From assembly GCA_002737105.1 (NCBI GenBank), contig NSHO01000022.1, forward strand, positions 1 through 16,458: a stretch of DNA of 16,458 bases. The letters are read 5' to 3'. This document shows positions 6,408 to 14,073 of this stretch, in pieces. The first letter of the stretch is position 1; every line of letters begins with the position of its first letter. Made by a program: the position numbers and the translations under genes. The stretch comes from Flavobacteriales bacterium. Its GTDB lineage: Bacteria; Bacteroidota; Bacteroidia; Flavobacteriales; Flavobacteriaceae. The notes beneath the pieces are model-generated. The model had not been told where the DNA came from. It saw only the letters and a program-made list of their open reading frames with translations, and ran no database searches.

Positions 6408-7154
6408 TTACTTCTTAAACCCTTCCAAAGCCTTCTTAGTAAAAGCACTCAACACTAATTTTCCTGAAATCTCTGCGCGTTCGTATAATAACGTGCTCCA
6501 ATGTGCGGTGTTTTGCCACAACACTTGTTTCATTTCAGCTAATGCGTCTGGGTTGTAACTGGCTAATTGTAATGCAAATTTTTCTAATGCTGAATCCAAA
6601 TCTTCTGGTTGCACTAAATTGGCAAACAACCCTTTTTCAAAAGCCCAAGTTGCAGGTTTCCATTCGTTTCCGGCTAACGTTAATTCGCCCATAGCGGTAT
6701 GTCCAATTTTTCGGCTCACGGCGGGTTCAATTACAAAAGGTCCAATTCCTATAGTTAATTCTGAAAGTTTGATATCGGCTTTTGTTGTGGCAATGGCATA
6801 ATCGCATGCGGCAATAATTCCTACGCCACCACCAACGGCTTTTCCTTGTACTTTTCCAACAATTAATTTCGAACAGTTTCGCATGGCGTTGATTACATTC
6901 GCAAAACCAGAGAAAAATTGTTTGCCGTCTGAAAAATTATCAATTTGTAATAATTCTTCAAAAGAAGCACCGGCACAAAAAGTAGTTCCTTCACTTTGTA
7001 AAACAATAATGGTAGCGTTTTCATTCACATCTACATCCTGAATAGTTTTCACCAACTCCTGCAATTGCAAACTTGGAAACGAATTTCCAGCAGGATGAAA
7101 AAAGGTAATGTATCCAATATTATTTTTTACTTCTTGTTTTACGAAAGCGGTCAT
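6408..7154 (-). CDS. Enoyl-CoA hydratase/isomerase family protein, possibly methylglutaconyl-CoA hydratase-like
   Basis: A crotonase-fold protein of 248 residues, slightly short for the family. The acyl-CoA oxyanion-hole segments are FCAGASFEEL (59-68) and GKAVGGGVGIIAACDYAIA (104-122). The second catalytic glutamate is E132 in KLSELTIGIGP. At the position of the first catalytic glutamate of classic enoyl-CoA hydratases (GGG-x-E) there is G112. The GGGVGIIAACD and SELTIGIGPFVI patterns recall LiuC-type methylglutaconyl-CoA hydratases of leucine breakdown, but no other leucine genes are near, so the substrate is an inference. The ATG at 7154 lies one base after the stop of the 1165-residue surface protein upstream, so it is probably translated from the same message or by coupling, although the two products share no obvious role. 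Confidence 0.85.
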   Translation of the reverse strand: MTAFVKQEVKNNIGYITFFHPAGNSFPSLQLQELVKTIQDVDVNENATIIVLQSEGTTFCAGASFEELLQIDNFSDGKQFFSGFANVINAMRNCSKLIVGKVQGKAVGGGVGIIAACDYAIATTKADIKLSELTIGIGPFVIEPAVSRKIGHTAMGELTLAGNEWKPATWAFEKGLFANLVQPEDLDSALEKFALQLASYNPDALAEMKQVLWQNTAHWSTLLYERAEISGKLVLSAFTKKALEGFKK

Positions 7155-7155
7155 A

Positions 7156-10100
7156 TTATCTTTTTAAACTAAAGTGGGATTTAAAATCTTTTTGAACGCC
7201 AGCTTCTTTATATTCAATTTTAAACCAATAATCTGTTGAAGGCAATTCTTGGCCATTTAGTTTACCATCCCATCCATTACCATACGGATTGATTTGTTTT
7301 AGTAATTTTCCGTAACGGTCGAAAATAAAAATTTTGGCTTCAAATTCAGGTGTCAAGCCAGATATGTTCCAAGTGTCGTTATAGGTATCACCATTTGGCG
7401 TAAAAAAATTAGGATACGTGATGGTAGTTACCGTGTTGGATTGTACAATACCTGGACACCCATTTACATCTTTAGCATAAACTGTATAAGTACCATTTGG
7501 CAAGTTTGTAAAAACTGGACTAGTTTGCCAGTCTACTTGATTTAAACTAAATTCGTAAGAACCAAATCCGCCAATTACTTCTGCCTGAATGGTGGCTAAT
7601 CCGCTAGAGAAAATTTCAGAAACTAATTCTAATATCACAGAATTAGGCGCCGAAGAAATAGACAATTCTGTTTGGTCTTCTTTAGAGCATGATGTGGCTG
7701 TATTGGTTACAACTACTTTATAAATTCCTGATGTACCGGCATTAAAAATGGCATTTTCCTGCCCTCCCGTTGTGTTTGGATTGGTTGGCGTCCAAGAATA
7801 GGAATAATTGCCTGGTGCTATTGGTGTGGCATTAATTGGATAACTTCCAGCCCCTGAACCAGGTTGTACGCAAAATAGTTTGTAATCAATAATGTCAAAA
7901 TTTGGCAACGGATTTACTTTTAAATCTAGATATTGCCCTAATCCCACACATTCATTATTTATGTTACTGTCAATTCTTACCCAAATATTTTGAAGGTTTG
8001 GAACAGTATTTCTAAATCCATTTGGGTTAGTTGTATCTATTGGATTTAATTCTGCTAAAGCTTGTGCTTCGGTTGTATAATAGGTTACTGTTAAGTTGGA
8101 ACTATTTGCAAATAAAGCTAAAATTGTATTGGTTGCAGATGCAAAACTATTTGTTGCTGCTGAAAAATTAAAATAATCAATGCCATCAGTATCAGGATCA
8201 TTTAGATCAATATAATCATCACATTCTTCCAATACAATTTTTTGAAAAGTAGCAGGAATTTGCGTTGCAGAAACAATTAAATTTATCTGTGCCGTTCTAA
8301 AACAGCCATCGGTATTTTCAATTCTTGCCCAAACCAATCCGTTATTTGGAGAAGTATAATTTCCTGCATTTGTAAGCGGCGCAGCATCATTTTGAGCATC
8401 CAATTGGGTAGCATGATAAGTAAAAGTCAAATTACTTTGACTAGATAAAACAACGTTCGCTTCTGTTAAATTAAAATCTGTTATTGCATCGGTATCGCTA
8501 TCACATTGTTTTAATGTAATAATTGGATTTACTGTTGGCTTTGGCATTACCACTACGTTAAAACTGGTAGTGTTGAAGCAATTGGTTACCGTATTAAACA
8601 ATCTAACATAAATAATTGTATTTGGTCCGGTGTACGATGTGATGGCGATTGTTCCAGTAATAGCTTCGTTTAGTAATAGGTGATAGGTAACAGCAACGTT
8701 AGCTTGATTGTTTGTAATTTCTGTTGTTTTAAGGGTCAAATCAAAAGTAATTTGTCCATTTATATCACTTCCATCTAAATCATCATCACAAGCTTTTAAA
8801 TCTGTAATTGGGATCAAAGTAGGTATATCATAATTAGAAACCACAACATTTGAAGACAAGGCCGGACAAACTCCAACAGCTGGAATAGTATAAGTGTAAG
8901 TACCACTTAAATCAGTAGCTGGATCAAAATTACTATTTGGTCTGTTTACACCATTTAAAGACCATGTTCCACCAGTTGTTACATTTGTTCCTAATAATGG
9001 AAATAAATCAAATTGTGATTCGTTTTTACAGGTATTTTTTATTGCACTTGTACCTACGTTACTAGCTTGTTCTATAGTAACATTGACTTTTACACTAATA
9101 AAAGTTGGTGAAGTATTACATGTTTTAGTAAACGAATAAATATATTCGCCCGCTATGTTTATTGCTGGATTGAAAACATTTCCTACTAATGGGGCACCTC
9201 CAGCAGGAACAACCCAAGTACCACCTGTTCCTGGGTTTCCACTAATAGCATCAAACAAATTGGCAGTAGAAGACGAACAAACAGCAACCGGTGTATCTTG
9301 TGGGGCACTTCCAAAACCTGAGTAATATCCTGCATAGCCTGCCGCACCACTTGCTCCAAAAACACCAACCGCTACAGGTCCAGTCGAAACAACATTGACA
9401 TTACCAGTATATCCCGAAATTCTGTATGTCACCCAGTCTGTATTTCCAAGAACTGCCTGAGCTTGAGACGTATTAATCGGGTTCCCATTAATAGTAATTG
9501 TAGCATTGGAATAGGTTAATATCATTAAGTCTGAATTGTAAGTAGATGTTCCAATTTCGTTAATTGAAGGAAGATATACCGATTCTTGAAAAAAGCAACT
9601 TAGTGGTGGAATAAAATTCAATCCAGAAGTTGGATAAGACGCAGAGCCACCTAATAATTGATAGGCAAAAACTGCCTTTGATGATTTTACATATATGTTT
9701 TTATTAGTACCAGTTCCTTGATAATTAGAGTTGGGCACTAAATAATAATCTCCCGCATTTAAAGTTATAGCTGCTGTGGTATTGCCGTTTACAAAAATAT
9801 CAGTATTGTCTGCATCTGCAATGATTAATGGTAATTCCATTTGCGGTAATCCATTACCTTGAATAAAAATATATTCTGTTCCAATTTGAGAAGAAGAAAC
9901 AATTTGATCCAAAGTAAAATCAGAACCAGTAGCTGACACTCCACCTGTTGCATTACCTGTACTGACTGCCACAGGTTTTGTTGCAGTTAATGAAGCGCCT
10001 ATAAAACCATTCAAATTAGCTGTGACATTTGTATATCCCGAAAAAACTACAGATTCTCCGGCATTTAATGTAAATGTTTGGGTATCAGAAGTTATATTTC

Positions 10101-10653
10101 CGGTTCCAGAAACAAAAACCACATTTGTATTATAATCCGATAAATTTATCACAGTATTATTTTCTGTAGCCATTACACTTGATACAAAATTTCTTATAGA
10201 AACTTCTCCACCTTGAGGCGTACTTCCTAATCTGAAAGAGGTTCCAATACCTGGTCTTCCTTTAGAAATTAATGTTTCTGCATGGTTGGCAGCGCGCATT
10301 CTAAAACTTACGTAAAAATCTTTTGGTCCTTCAAGTATCAGTCCTTTGTCATTTTTTATGATATTTACATCAATAAGACTTAAAAACATATTAGTAGGTT
10401 GCCCTGTACCTACAGAAACCACCACTGGAGTTGCTTGTGAAATTGTAAATGGTGAACCAGTAATTGGCACTCCATTACCAGTAGTTACCGTTACTTGAAA
10501 AGGTACGGTTTCTGGAGTTGAAATATACAAATAATGATTTTCAATGTTAGTTGCATCTCTTGAGTGCAAAGGCGGTAACCAATGCTTATTACTCAATTGA
10601 GCATAGTTGGTAAAAAAGGTTAAAAAAGCAAGTAAAATGTATATTTTTTTCAT
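7156..10653 (-). CDS. T9SS type B surface protein with IgGFc-binding-like N-terminal region
   Basis: A secreted surface protein of 1165 residues. Order: a signal peptide (residues 1-18, MKKIYILLAFLTFF, cleavage near YAQ); a region of about residues 20-460 resembling the IgGFc-binding N-terminal domain (KGRPGIGTSFRLG, VMATENNTVIN, KPVAVSTGNATGG, GSDFTLDQI, FIPPLSCFFQESVYLPSI); two Ig-like segments each with GGTW and a core cysteine (about 470-530 and 550-605); three ~95-residue repeats opening with an acidic cysteine motif (C622-DDDLDG, C717-DSDTDA, C811-DDYIDLNDPDTDG), each followed by a VTYH/FTYH/VTYY strand; further Ig/PKD-like segments (920-1075); and the gliding-motility-associated C-terminal domain (1080-1165: FFTPNGDTYNDTW, IFIFDRYGKLL, W-DG, HFSLKR). 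The last domain directs T9SS export. Metal binding by the acidic motifs is an inference. No SprF-like gene lies beside it. Confidence 0.93.
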   Translation of the reverse strand: MKKIYILLAFLTFFTNYAQLSNKHWLPPLHSRDATNIENHYLYISTPETVPFQVTVTTGNGVPITGSPFTISQATPVVVSVGTGQPTNMFLSLIDVNIIKNDKGLILEGPKDFYVSFRMRAANHAETLISKGRPGIGTSFRLGSTPQGGEVSIRNFVSSVMATENNTVINLSDYNTNVVFVSGTGNITSDTQTFTLNAGESVVFSGYTNVTANLNGFIGASLTATKPVAVSTGNATGGVSATGSDFTLDQIVSSSQIGTEYIFIQGNGLPQMELPLIIADADNTDIFVNGNTTAAITLNAGDYYLVPNSNYQGTGTNKNIYVKSSKAVFAYQLLGGSASYPTSGLNFIPPLSCFFQESVYLPSINEIGTSTYNSDLMILTYSNATITINGNPINTSQAQAVLGNTDWVTYRISGYTGNVNVVSTGPVAVGVFGASGAAGYAGYYSGFGSAPQDTPVAVCSSSTANLFDAISGNPGTGGTWVVPAGGAPLVGNVFNPAINIAGEYIYSFTKTCNTSPTFISVKVNVTIEQASNVGTSAIKNTCKNESQFDLFPLLGTNVTTGGTWSLNGVNRPNSNFDPATDLSGTYTYTIPAVGVCPALSSNVVVSNYDIPTLIPITDLKACDDDLDGSDINGQITFDLTLKTTEITNNQANVAVTYHLLLNEAITGTIAITSYTGPNTIIYVRLFNTVTNCFNTTSFNVVVMPKPTVNPIITLKQCDSDTDAITDFNLTEANVVLSSQSNLTFTYHATQLDAQNDAAPLTNAGNYTSPNNGLVWARIENTDGCFRTAQINLIVSATQIPATFQKIVLEECDDYIDLNDPDTDGIDYFNFSAATNSFASATNTILALFANSSNLTVTYYTTEAQALAELNPIDTTNPNGFRNTVPNLQNIWVRIDSNINNECVGLGQYLDLKVNPLPNFDIIDYKLFCVQPGSGAGSYPINATPIAPGNYSYSWTPTNPNTTGGQENAIFNAGTSGIYKVVVTNTATSCSKEDQTELSISSAPNSVILELVSEIFSSGLATIQAEVIGGFGSYEFSLNQVDWQTSPVFTNLPNGTYTVYAKDVNGCPGIVQSNTVTTITYPNFFTPNGDTYNDTWNISGLTPEFEAKIFIFDRYGKLLKQINPYGNGWDGKLNGQELPSTDYWFKIEYKEAGVQKDFKSHFSLKR

Positions 10654-10673
10654 CTGTTGAAAGTATAGAATAG

Positions 10674-10681
10674 CAAATTTA
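10674..10681 (-). promoter_or_regulatory. Probable -7 box (TAAATTTG) of the 1165-residue surface protein gene
   Basis: Read on the minus strand, TAAATTTG exactly fits TAnnTTTG and lies 20 bases before the ATG at 10653. No TTG is found at the usual upstream distance. The same eight bases precede the Omp28-like gene. Confidence 0.5.
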
Positions 10682-10758
10682 TTCTATTTTTATTTAATTC
10701 TATTTGTATTAAAAGAAAAAGTCACTTTTAGATACCTTTTTTTTACTTTTTGTAATAT

Positions 10759-11583
10759 TTATGGGTTTATTTGAAATGTTTGAGTAACGTTTGGTGCTAC
10801 TCCTCTCACATTTATGGCTTTTCCAGAAGCATCAACAACAAACGCAACGAAATACATATTTGCTGCATTTGATATATTTGCAGGTACATTGACAGTAAAG
10901 TTTTTTGTTACCAAAGCGCCATCATTTGTTCCCGTTATAGCATCTCCAACAACTAAATTTGTTAAACAAGCCCTTAAAACATGGTTGTGTTCAAAATTTA
11001 TAATTGGATTTTGTCCGCCAAAAAATGAAGTTGCATTCACTTGATTGTATAGTAAACCATCTTCTAAGACATAAACGATTAATTTTAAATTAGAAAAATT
11101 TTCTAAAAACTTCATGTTCACATTCAAGTTTATATTTCCACCCGAAACAGTTGAATTTAGGGCAATCCCTAAATTTGCATTTGGTTTTATTTGATTTTTA
11201 ACTTCGGTTGTTGAAATTTCATTATCCCAAAGCACGTTTCTATTTAACATAGCAGTTGGATATCCTGTTACTCCAATTAATTGTTCTAATGGTGTCGCAG
11301 GAAAATCATAAGGATCTGGTGATGATGCTACACTTCGGTGAATGGAAACAGGATAAGCACGAAGTTGTTCCGACTGTACTTGTTTAATGCCATGTAAAAC
11401 TCTAGGGCAGTATTGACACCAAGTGCCGGTATAATCTTCAATTAATACATTTTTTAAAAATTTTCCAGATATAGGCAGTTCAATGACCTCAGTGCTAATC
11501 GATTTGTCTTCCCAGTCATTTGAAATGCATGATACGTTTAATAATCCTAAAAAAGTAATTGCAACGAACAGAATTTTTTTCAT
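10759..11583 (-). CDS. Omp28-related lipoprotein with thioredoxin-like CxxC motif
   Basis: A 274-residue envelope lipoprotein. MKKILFVAITFLGLLNVSC is a lipoprotein-type signal peptide, with C19 as the probable lipidated cysteine. The next residues, ISNDWEDK, are acidic and resemble the lipoprotein export signal reported for Flavobacterium, so exposure on the cell surface is plausible. The following segment VLIEDYTGTWCQYCPR holds a thioredoxin-like active site (C56 and C59), and GVTGYPTAML (104-113) supplies the cis-proline loop (P109). The C-terminal ~130 residues are beta-rich (LNVNMKF, KLIVYVLEDGL, MYFVAFVVDASGKAINV), as in Omp28 proteins. The gene diverges from the TlpA-like gene with 110 bases between and lies 105 bases upstream of the 1165-residue surface protein gene. 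Function is inferred from family only; Omp28 proteins are poorly characterised. Confidence 0.87.
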   Translation of the reverse strand: MKKILFVAITFLGLLNVSCISNDWEDKSISTEVIELPISGKFLKNVLIEDYTGTWCQYCPRVLHGIKQVQSEQLRAYPVSIHRSVASSPDPYDFPATPLEQLIGVTGYPTAMLNRNVLWDNEISTTEVKNQIKPNANLGIALNSTVSGGNINLNVNMKFLENFSNLKLIVYVLEDGLLYNQVNATSFFGGQNPIINFEHNHVLRACLTNLVVGDAITGTNDGALVTKNFTVNVPANISNAANMYFVAFVVDASGKAINVRGVAPNVTQTFQINP

Positions 11584-11626
11584 ATAGTTTTTTGTTTTTC
11601 AGCAGTTTGGCGTGAAACTTCTTATG

Positions 11627-11634
11627 CAAATTTA
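11627..11634 (-). promoter_or_regulatory. Probable -7 box (TAAATTTG) of the Omp28-like gene
   Basis: The minus-strand TAAATTTG matches TAnnTTTG exactly and lies 43 bases upstream of the ATG at 11583. No clear -33 TTG is seen. It sits in the 110-base divergent region shared with the TlpA-like gene, whose own best candidate, TTTATTTG at 11665-11672, has one mismatch. Confidence 0.5.
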
Positions 11635-11693
11635 AAAAAATTTTTTATAATGCTGGAAATATCTTTTATTTGCTAATAAATATATTAAGAATA

Positions 11694-12176
11694 ATGAAAA
11701 AACTGGCTTTAACTTTAATGCTATTTATTAGTGCATTAGGACTTTCACAAAATAAATTACCTAGTATAACCCTTAAAAATTTAGAAGGAACAACGGTTTC
11801 TACAACTCAAAATTTTATAGAAAAAGACAAAATTTATGTTTATTGTTTTTGGGCTACTTGGTGTGCACCATGTATTCAAGAATTAGATGCCATTAATGAT
11901 GTGTATGAAGATTGGAAATCACAAGCTAACGTGGAAGTTATTGCGGTTTCTATTGATGACGCCAGAACCAACAAAAGAGTAAAACCTTTAGTAAATGGAA
12001 AGGGTTGGGAGTATACAATACTAATGGATACCAACCAAGATTTTAAAAGAGCTTTAGGTATTTCAAATCCACCTTTTACTGCAGTGGTTAAAAACGGAGA
12101 AATTGTTTTCACTCAAAATGGTCATACACCTGGCAGTGAAAATCAGTTACTGGAACAAATTAAAGCACTTAAATAA
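11694..12176 (+). CDS. TlpA-like periplasmic thioredoxin-fold protein
   Basis: A redox protein of 160 residues from the chosen ATG. The frame extends eight residues upstream through a TTG, but MKKLALTLMLFISALGLSQ is a standard signal peptide, so ATG 11694 is preferred. After cleavage near residue 19, the fold shows YCFWATWCAPC with active-site cysteines C57 and C60, VIAVSIDD (82-89), a TILMDTNQDFKRALGI segment, and the cis-proline loop NPPFTAVVKNGE (125-136). It lacks the lipobox cysteine of some TlpA proteins, so it is probably soluble in the periplasm. TlpA-type proteins usually reduce disulfides in partner proteins. Its stop codon overlaps the start of the next gene by one base (TAATG), so translational coupling with the outer-membrane barrel protein is likely, and that barrel may be its partner. 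Confidence 0.9.
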   Translation: MKKLALTLMLFISALGLSQNKLPSITLKNLEGTTVSTTQNFIEKDKIYVYCFWATWCAPCIQELDAINDVYEDWKSQANVEVIAVSIDDARTNKRVKPLVNGKGWEYTILMDTNQDFKRALGISNPPFTAVVKNGEIVFTQNGHTPGSENQLLEQIKALK

Positions 12177-13918
12177 TGAAAAAAATAATCTCTTTAACGT
12201 TTTTATTTTCTGCACTTTGTGCTTTTGCACAAAATGCCGATTCTACAAAAACGAAAGTAAAAGTTTATGGTAGTTTTGAAAGAAATGGGCAATGGTACAC
12301 AAATGATAAAAACAGAGGCATCCATCAAGATACTGTGCCTTTACGCGCCAACAATTATTTCAATGTAAATTTCAATTATAAAAAATTTACTGTTGGGACG
12401 CAAGTTGAATCCTACATGAACGAGGCGTTATTAAATTTTAATCCAAAATATAAGGGAACCAATTTCGCCACATATTATGCCAATTATAAAACCAAAAAAT
12501 TAGATGTAACTTTAGGTCATTATTATGTTCAGTTTGGAAGTGGATTGGCACTAAGAACCTGGGAAGATCGATCTTTAGGAATTAACAATGCCTTGCGTGG
12601 CGCTAAAGTGGTGTATTCGCCAATTGATGAAATTTCTTTTACAGCTTTGTACGGAAAGGCCAGAAGTGGTTTTGATGTGGCAAACGGCGATGTTTTCGGT
12701 TTTAATACGGATGTTAATGTTAGTCAACTTTTAAACGTAGAAGCGTTCGATTTTAAATATGGTTTTAGCGCTGTCAGTAGGTATGAAAAATTACCGGTTG
12801 CGGTTGAAAATTTTAGTACTTTTACTAATTTGTTTTCAAACCGATTTGAGCTAGGTTATAAAAATTATTATGTAAATACGGAATATGTTTTTAAATCGCG
12901 AGACGCCATAATTATACAAAATATTTTGGATACCAAATTTGCTAAAGAAGGAAGTGCTTTATTAGTAAATTTTGGATATTCGAAAAAAGGAATTGGTTTT
13001 GATGCCAATTTTAGACGCGTTGAAAACATGCAATTATTAGCACAAAGAAATTTAGATAATTATCCGTCACTTTCAAGTACAAGTTTGAATTTTAATGACA
13101 AAATTTTGAATTTTGTACCTAGTTTAACCAAACAACATCATTCTAATTTGGCTAACATTTATGTGTATCAAGCGCAATTTCAAGTTGTAATGGATGAATC
13201 TACACAAGTAAACAAATTTGGAGAAATCGGTGGCGAATTTGATTTTTTCTACGACTTTAAAAAAGGTTCTGCATTAGGAGGAAAATATGGCACAAAAATC
13301 AATCTAAATGTTTCTTCTTGGTATAATTTAAAAGCAAAATTCAGGTATACAAACAATGCCGGAGAAAACATCCAAAATTACCAAGCAGAATTGTTTAATA
13401 CCAACGAGAAGTATTTTTCAGATTATAATATTGAAATCACCAAAAAAGTTTCCAAGAATTTTAAAACGGCTTTTACGTATATCAACCAGTATTATAATAA
13501 CAAACAAATTCAAGGCATTTTTAAAGAGTTTGATATAAATTCTCATATCGTTTTTTCTGAATCCACATATCAATTGTCTGACTCTAAATCAATTACATTT
13601 GGTTTAGAACACATGTGGGCAGACAATGACAGAAAAAATTGGGCAGCAGCAACTGTAGAATACAATCATAACGAACATTGGTCGATATTTGCAATGGATA
13701 TGTATAATTATGGTTTTGACCATAAAACACTTACCATTAGTGAAACTGATTTATTTGATATTCATTTCTATAATTTTGGAACGGCATACAAAAAAGGGAG
13801 TACACGTGTAGCATTGAATTATGGCCGTCAACGTGGTGGACTGGTTTGCGCAGGTGGTGTTTGCCGATTTGTTCCACCAAGTACTGGTTTAGGACTACAA
13901 ATTACAACCTCATTTTAA
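12176..13918 (+). CDS. DUF6029-like outer-membrane beta-barrel protein
   Basis: A 580-residue predicted outer-membrane barrel. The signal peptide MKKIISLTFLFSALCAFAQ is followed by VKVYGSFERNGQWYTND and then by repeated amphipathic strands rich in Tyr, Phe and Asn (FNVNFNYKKFTVGTQVES, LDVTLGHYYVQFGSGLALR, KINLNVSSWYNLKAKFRYT). It ends in an aromatic residue (LQITTSF), as barrels do. The strand order and the GRQRGGLVCAGGVCRFVPP stretch fit the family I know as DUF6029, recalled rather than searched. Apart from C15 in the signal peptide, the mature protein has only two cysteines, C558 and C563, near the end and close enough to form a disulfide. Translation is coupled to the upstream thioredoxin-like gene by a one-base overlap. 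What the barrel transports or holds is unknown. Confidence 0.8.
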   Translation: MKKIISLTFLFSALCAFAQNADSTKTKVKVYGSFERNGQWYTNDKNRGIHQDTVPLRANNYFNVNFNYKKFTVGTQVESYMNEALLNFNPKYKGTNFATYYANYKTKKLDVTLGHYYVQFGSGLALRTWEDRSLGINNALRGAKVVYSPIDEISFTALYGKARSGFDVANGDVFGFNTDVNVSQLLNVEAFDFKYGFSAVSRYEKLPVAVENFSTFTNLFSNRFELGYKNYYVNTEYVFKSRDAIIIQNILDTKFAKEGSALLVNFGYSKKGIGFDANFRRVENMQLLAQRNLDNYPSLSSTSLNFNDKILNFVPSLTKQHHSNLANIYVYQAQFQVVMDESTQVNKFGEIGGEFDFFYDFKKGSALGGKYGTKINLNVSSWYNLKAKFRYTNNAGENIQNYQAELFNTNEKYFSDYNIEITKKVSKNFKTAFTYINQYYNNKQIQGIFKEFDINSHIVFSESTYQLSDSKSITFGLEHMWADNDRKNWAAATVEYNHNEHWSIFAMDMYNYGFDHKTLTISETDLFDIHFYNFGTAYKKGSTRVALNYGRQRGGLVCAGGVCRFVPPSTGLGLQITTSF

Positions 13919-13963
13919 TACATCGTTAAAGCATTTAAAGTAACTTTCCAAAAAACCTTGCGT

Positions 13964-14047
13964 TTGTCAAACTGAACTTGTTTCAGTTTCTACAAACATT
14001 TGATTAACTGAAATTATTTAGATTCCGAAATAAATTCGGAATGACAA
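13964..14047. repeat. 84-base palindromic dispersed element
   Basis: The element is bounded by TTGTCA (13964-13969) and its inverted copy TGACAA (14042-14047). Inside are two hairpins: CTGAA/TTCAG with a 5-base loop near the left end, and ATTCCGAA (14022-14029) against TTCGGAAT (14035-14042) with a 5-base loop at the right. The left half matches the segment at 6349-6378. It lies between two convergent genes and could act as a terminator for both. It encodes no transposase and resembles a small non-autonomous or REP-type repeat. Confidence 0.75.
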
Positions 14048-14073
14048 AATTCTGACTTTTAGACCGATTATTT

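Noticed and set aside
10715..10730. Weak hairpin (AAAAG/CTTTT) downstream of the Omp28-like gene
   Set aside because: It is a short A-T-only stem whose T-run is not distinct from the AT-rich background; too weak to call a terminator.
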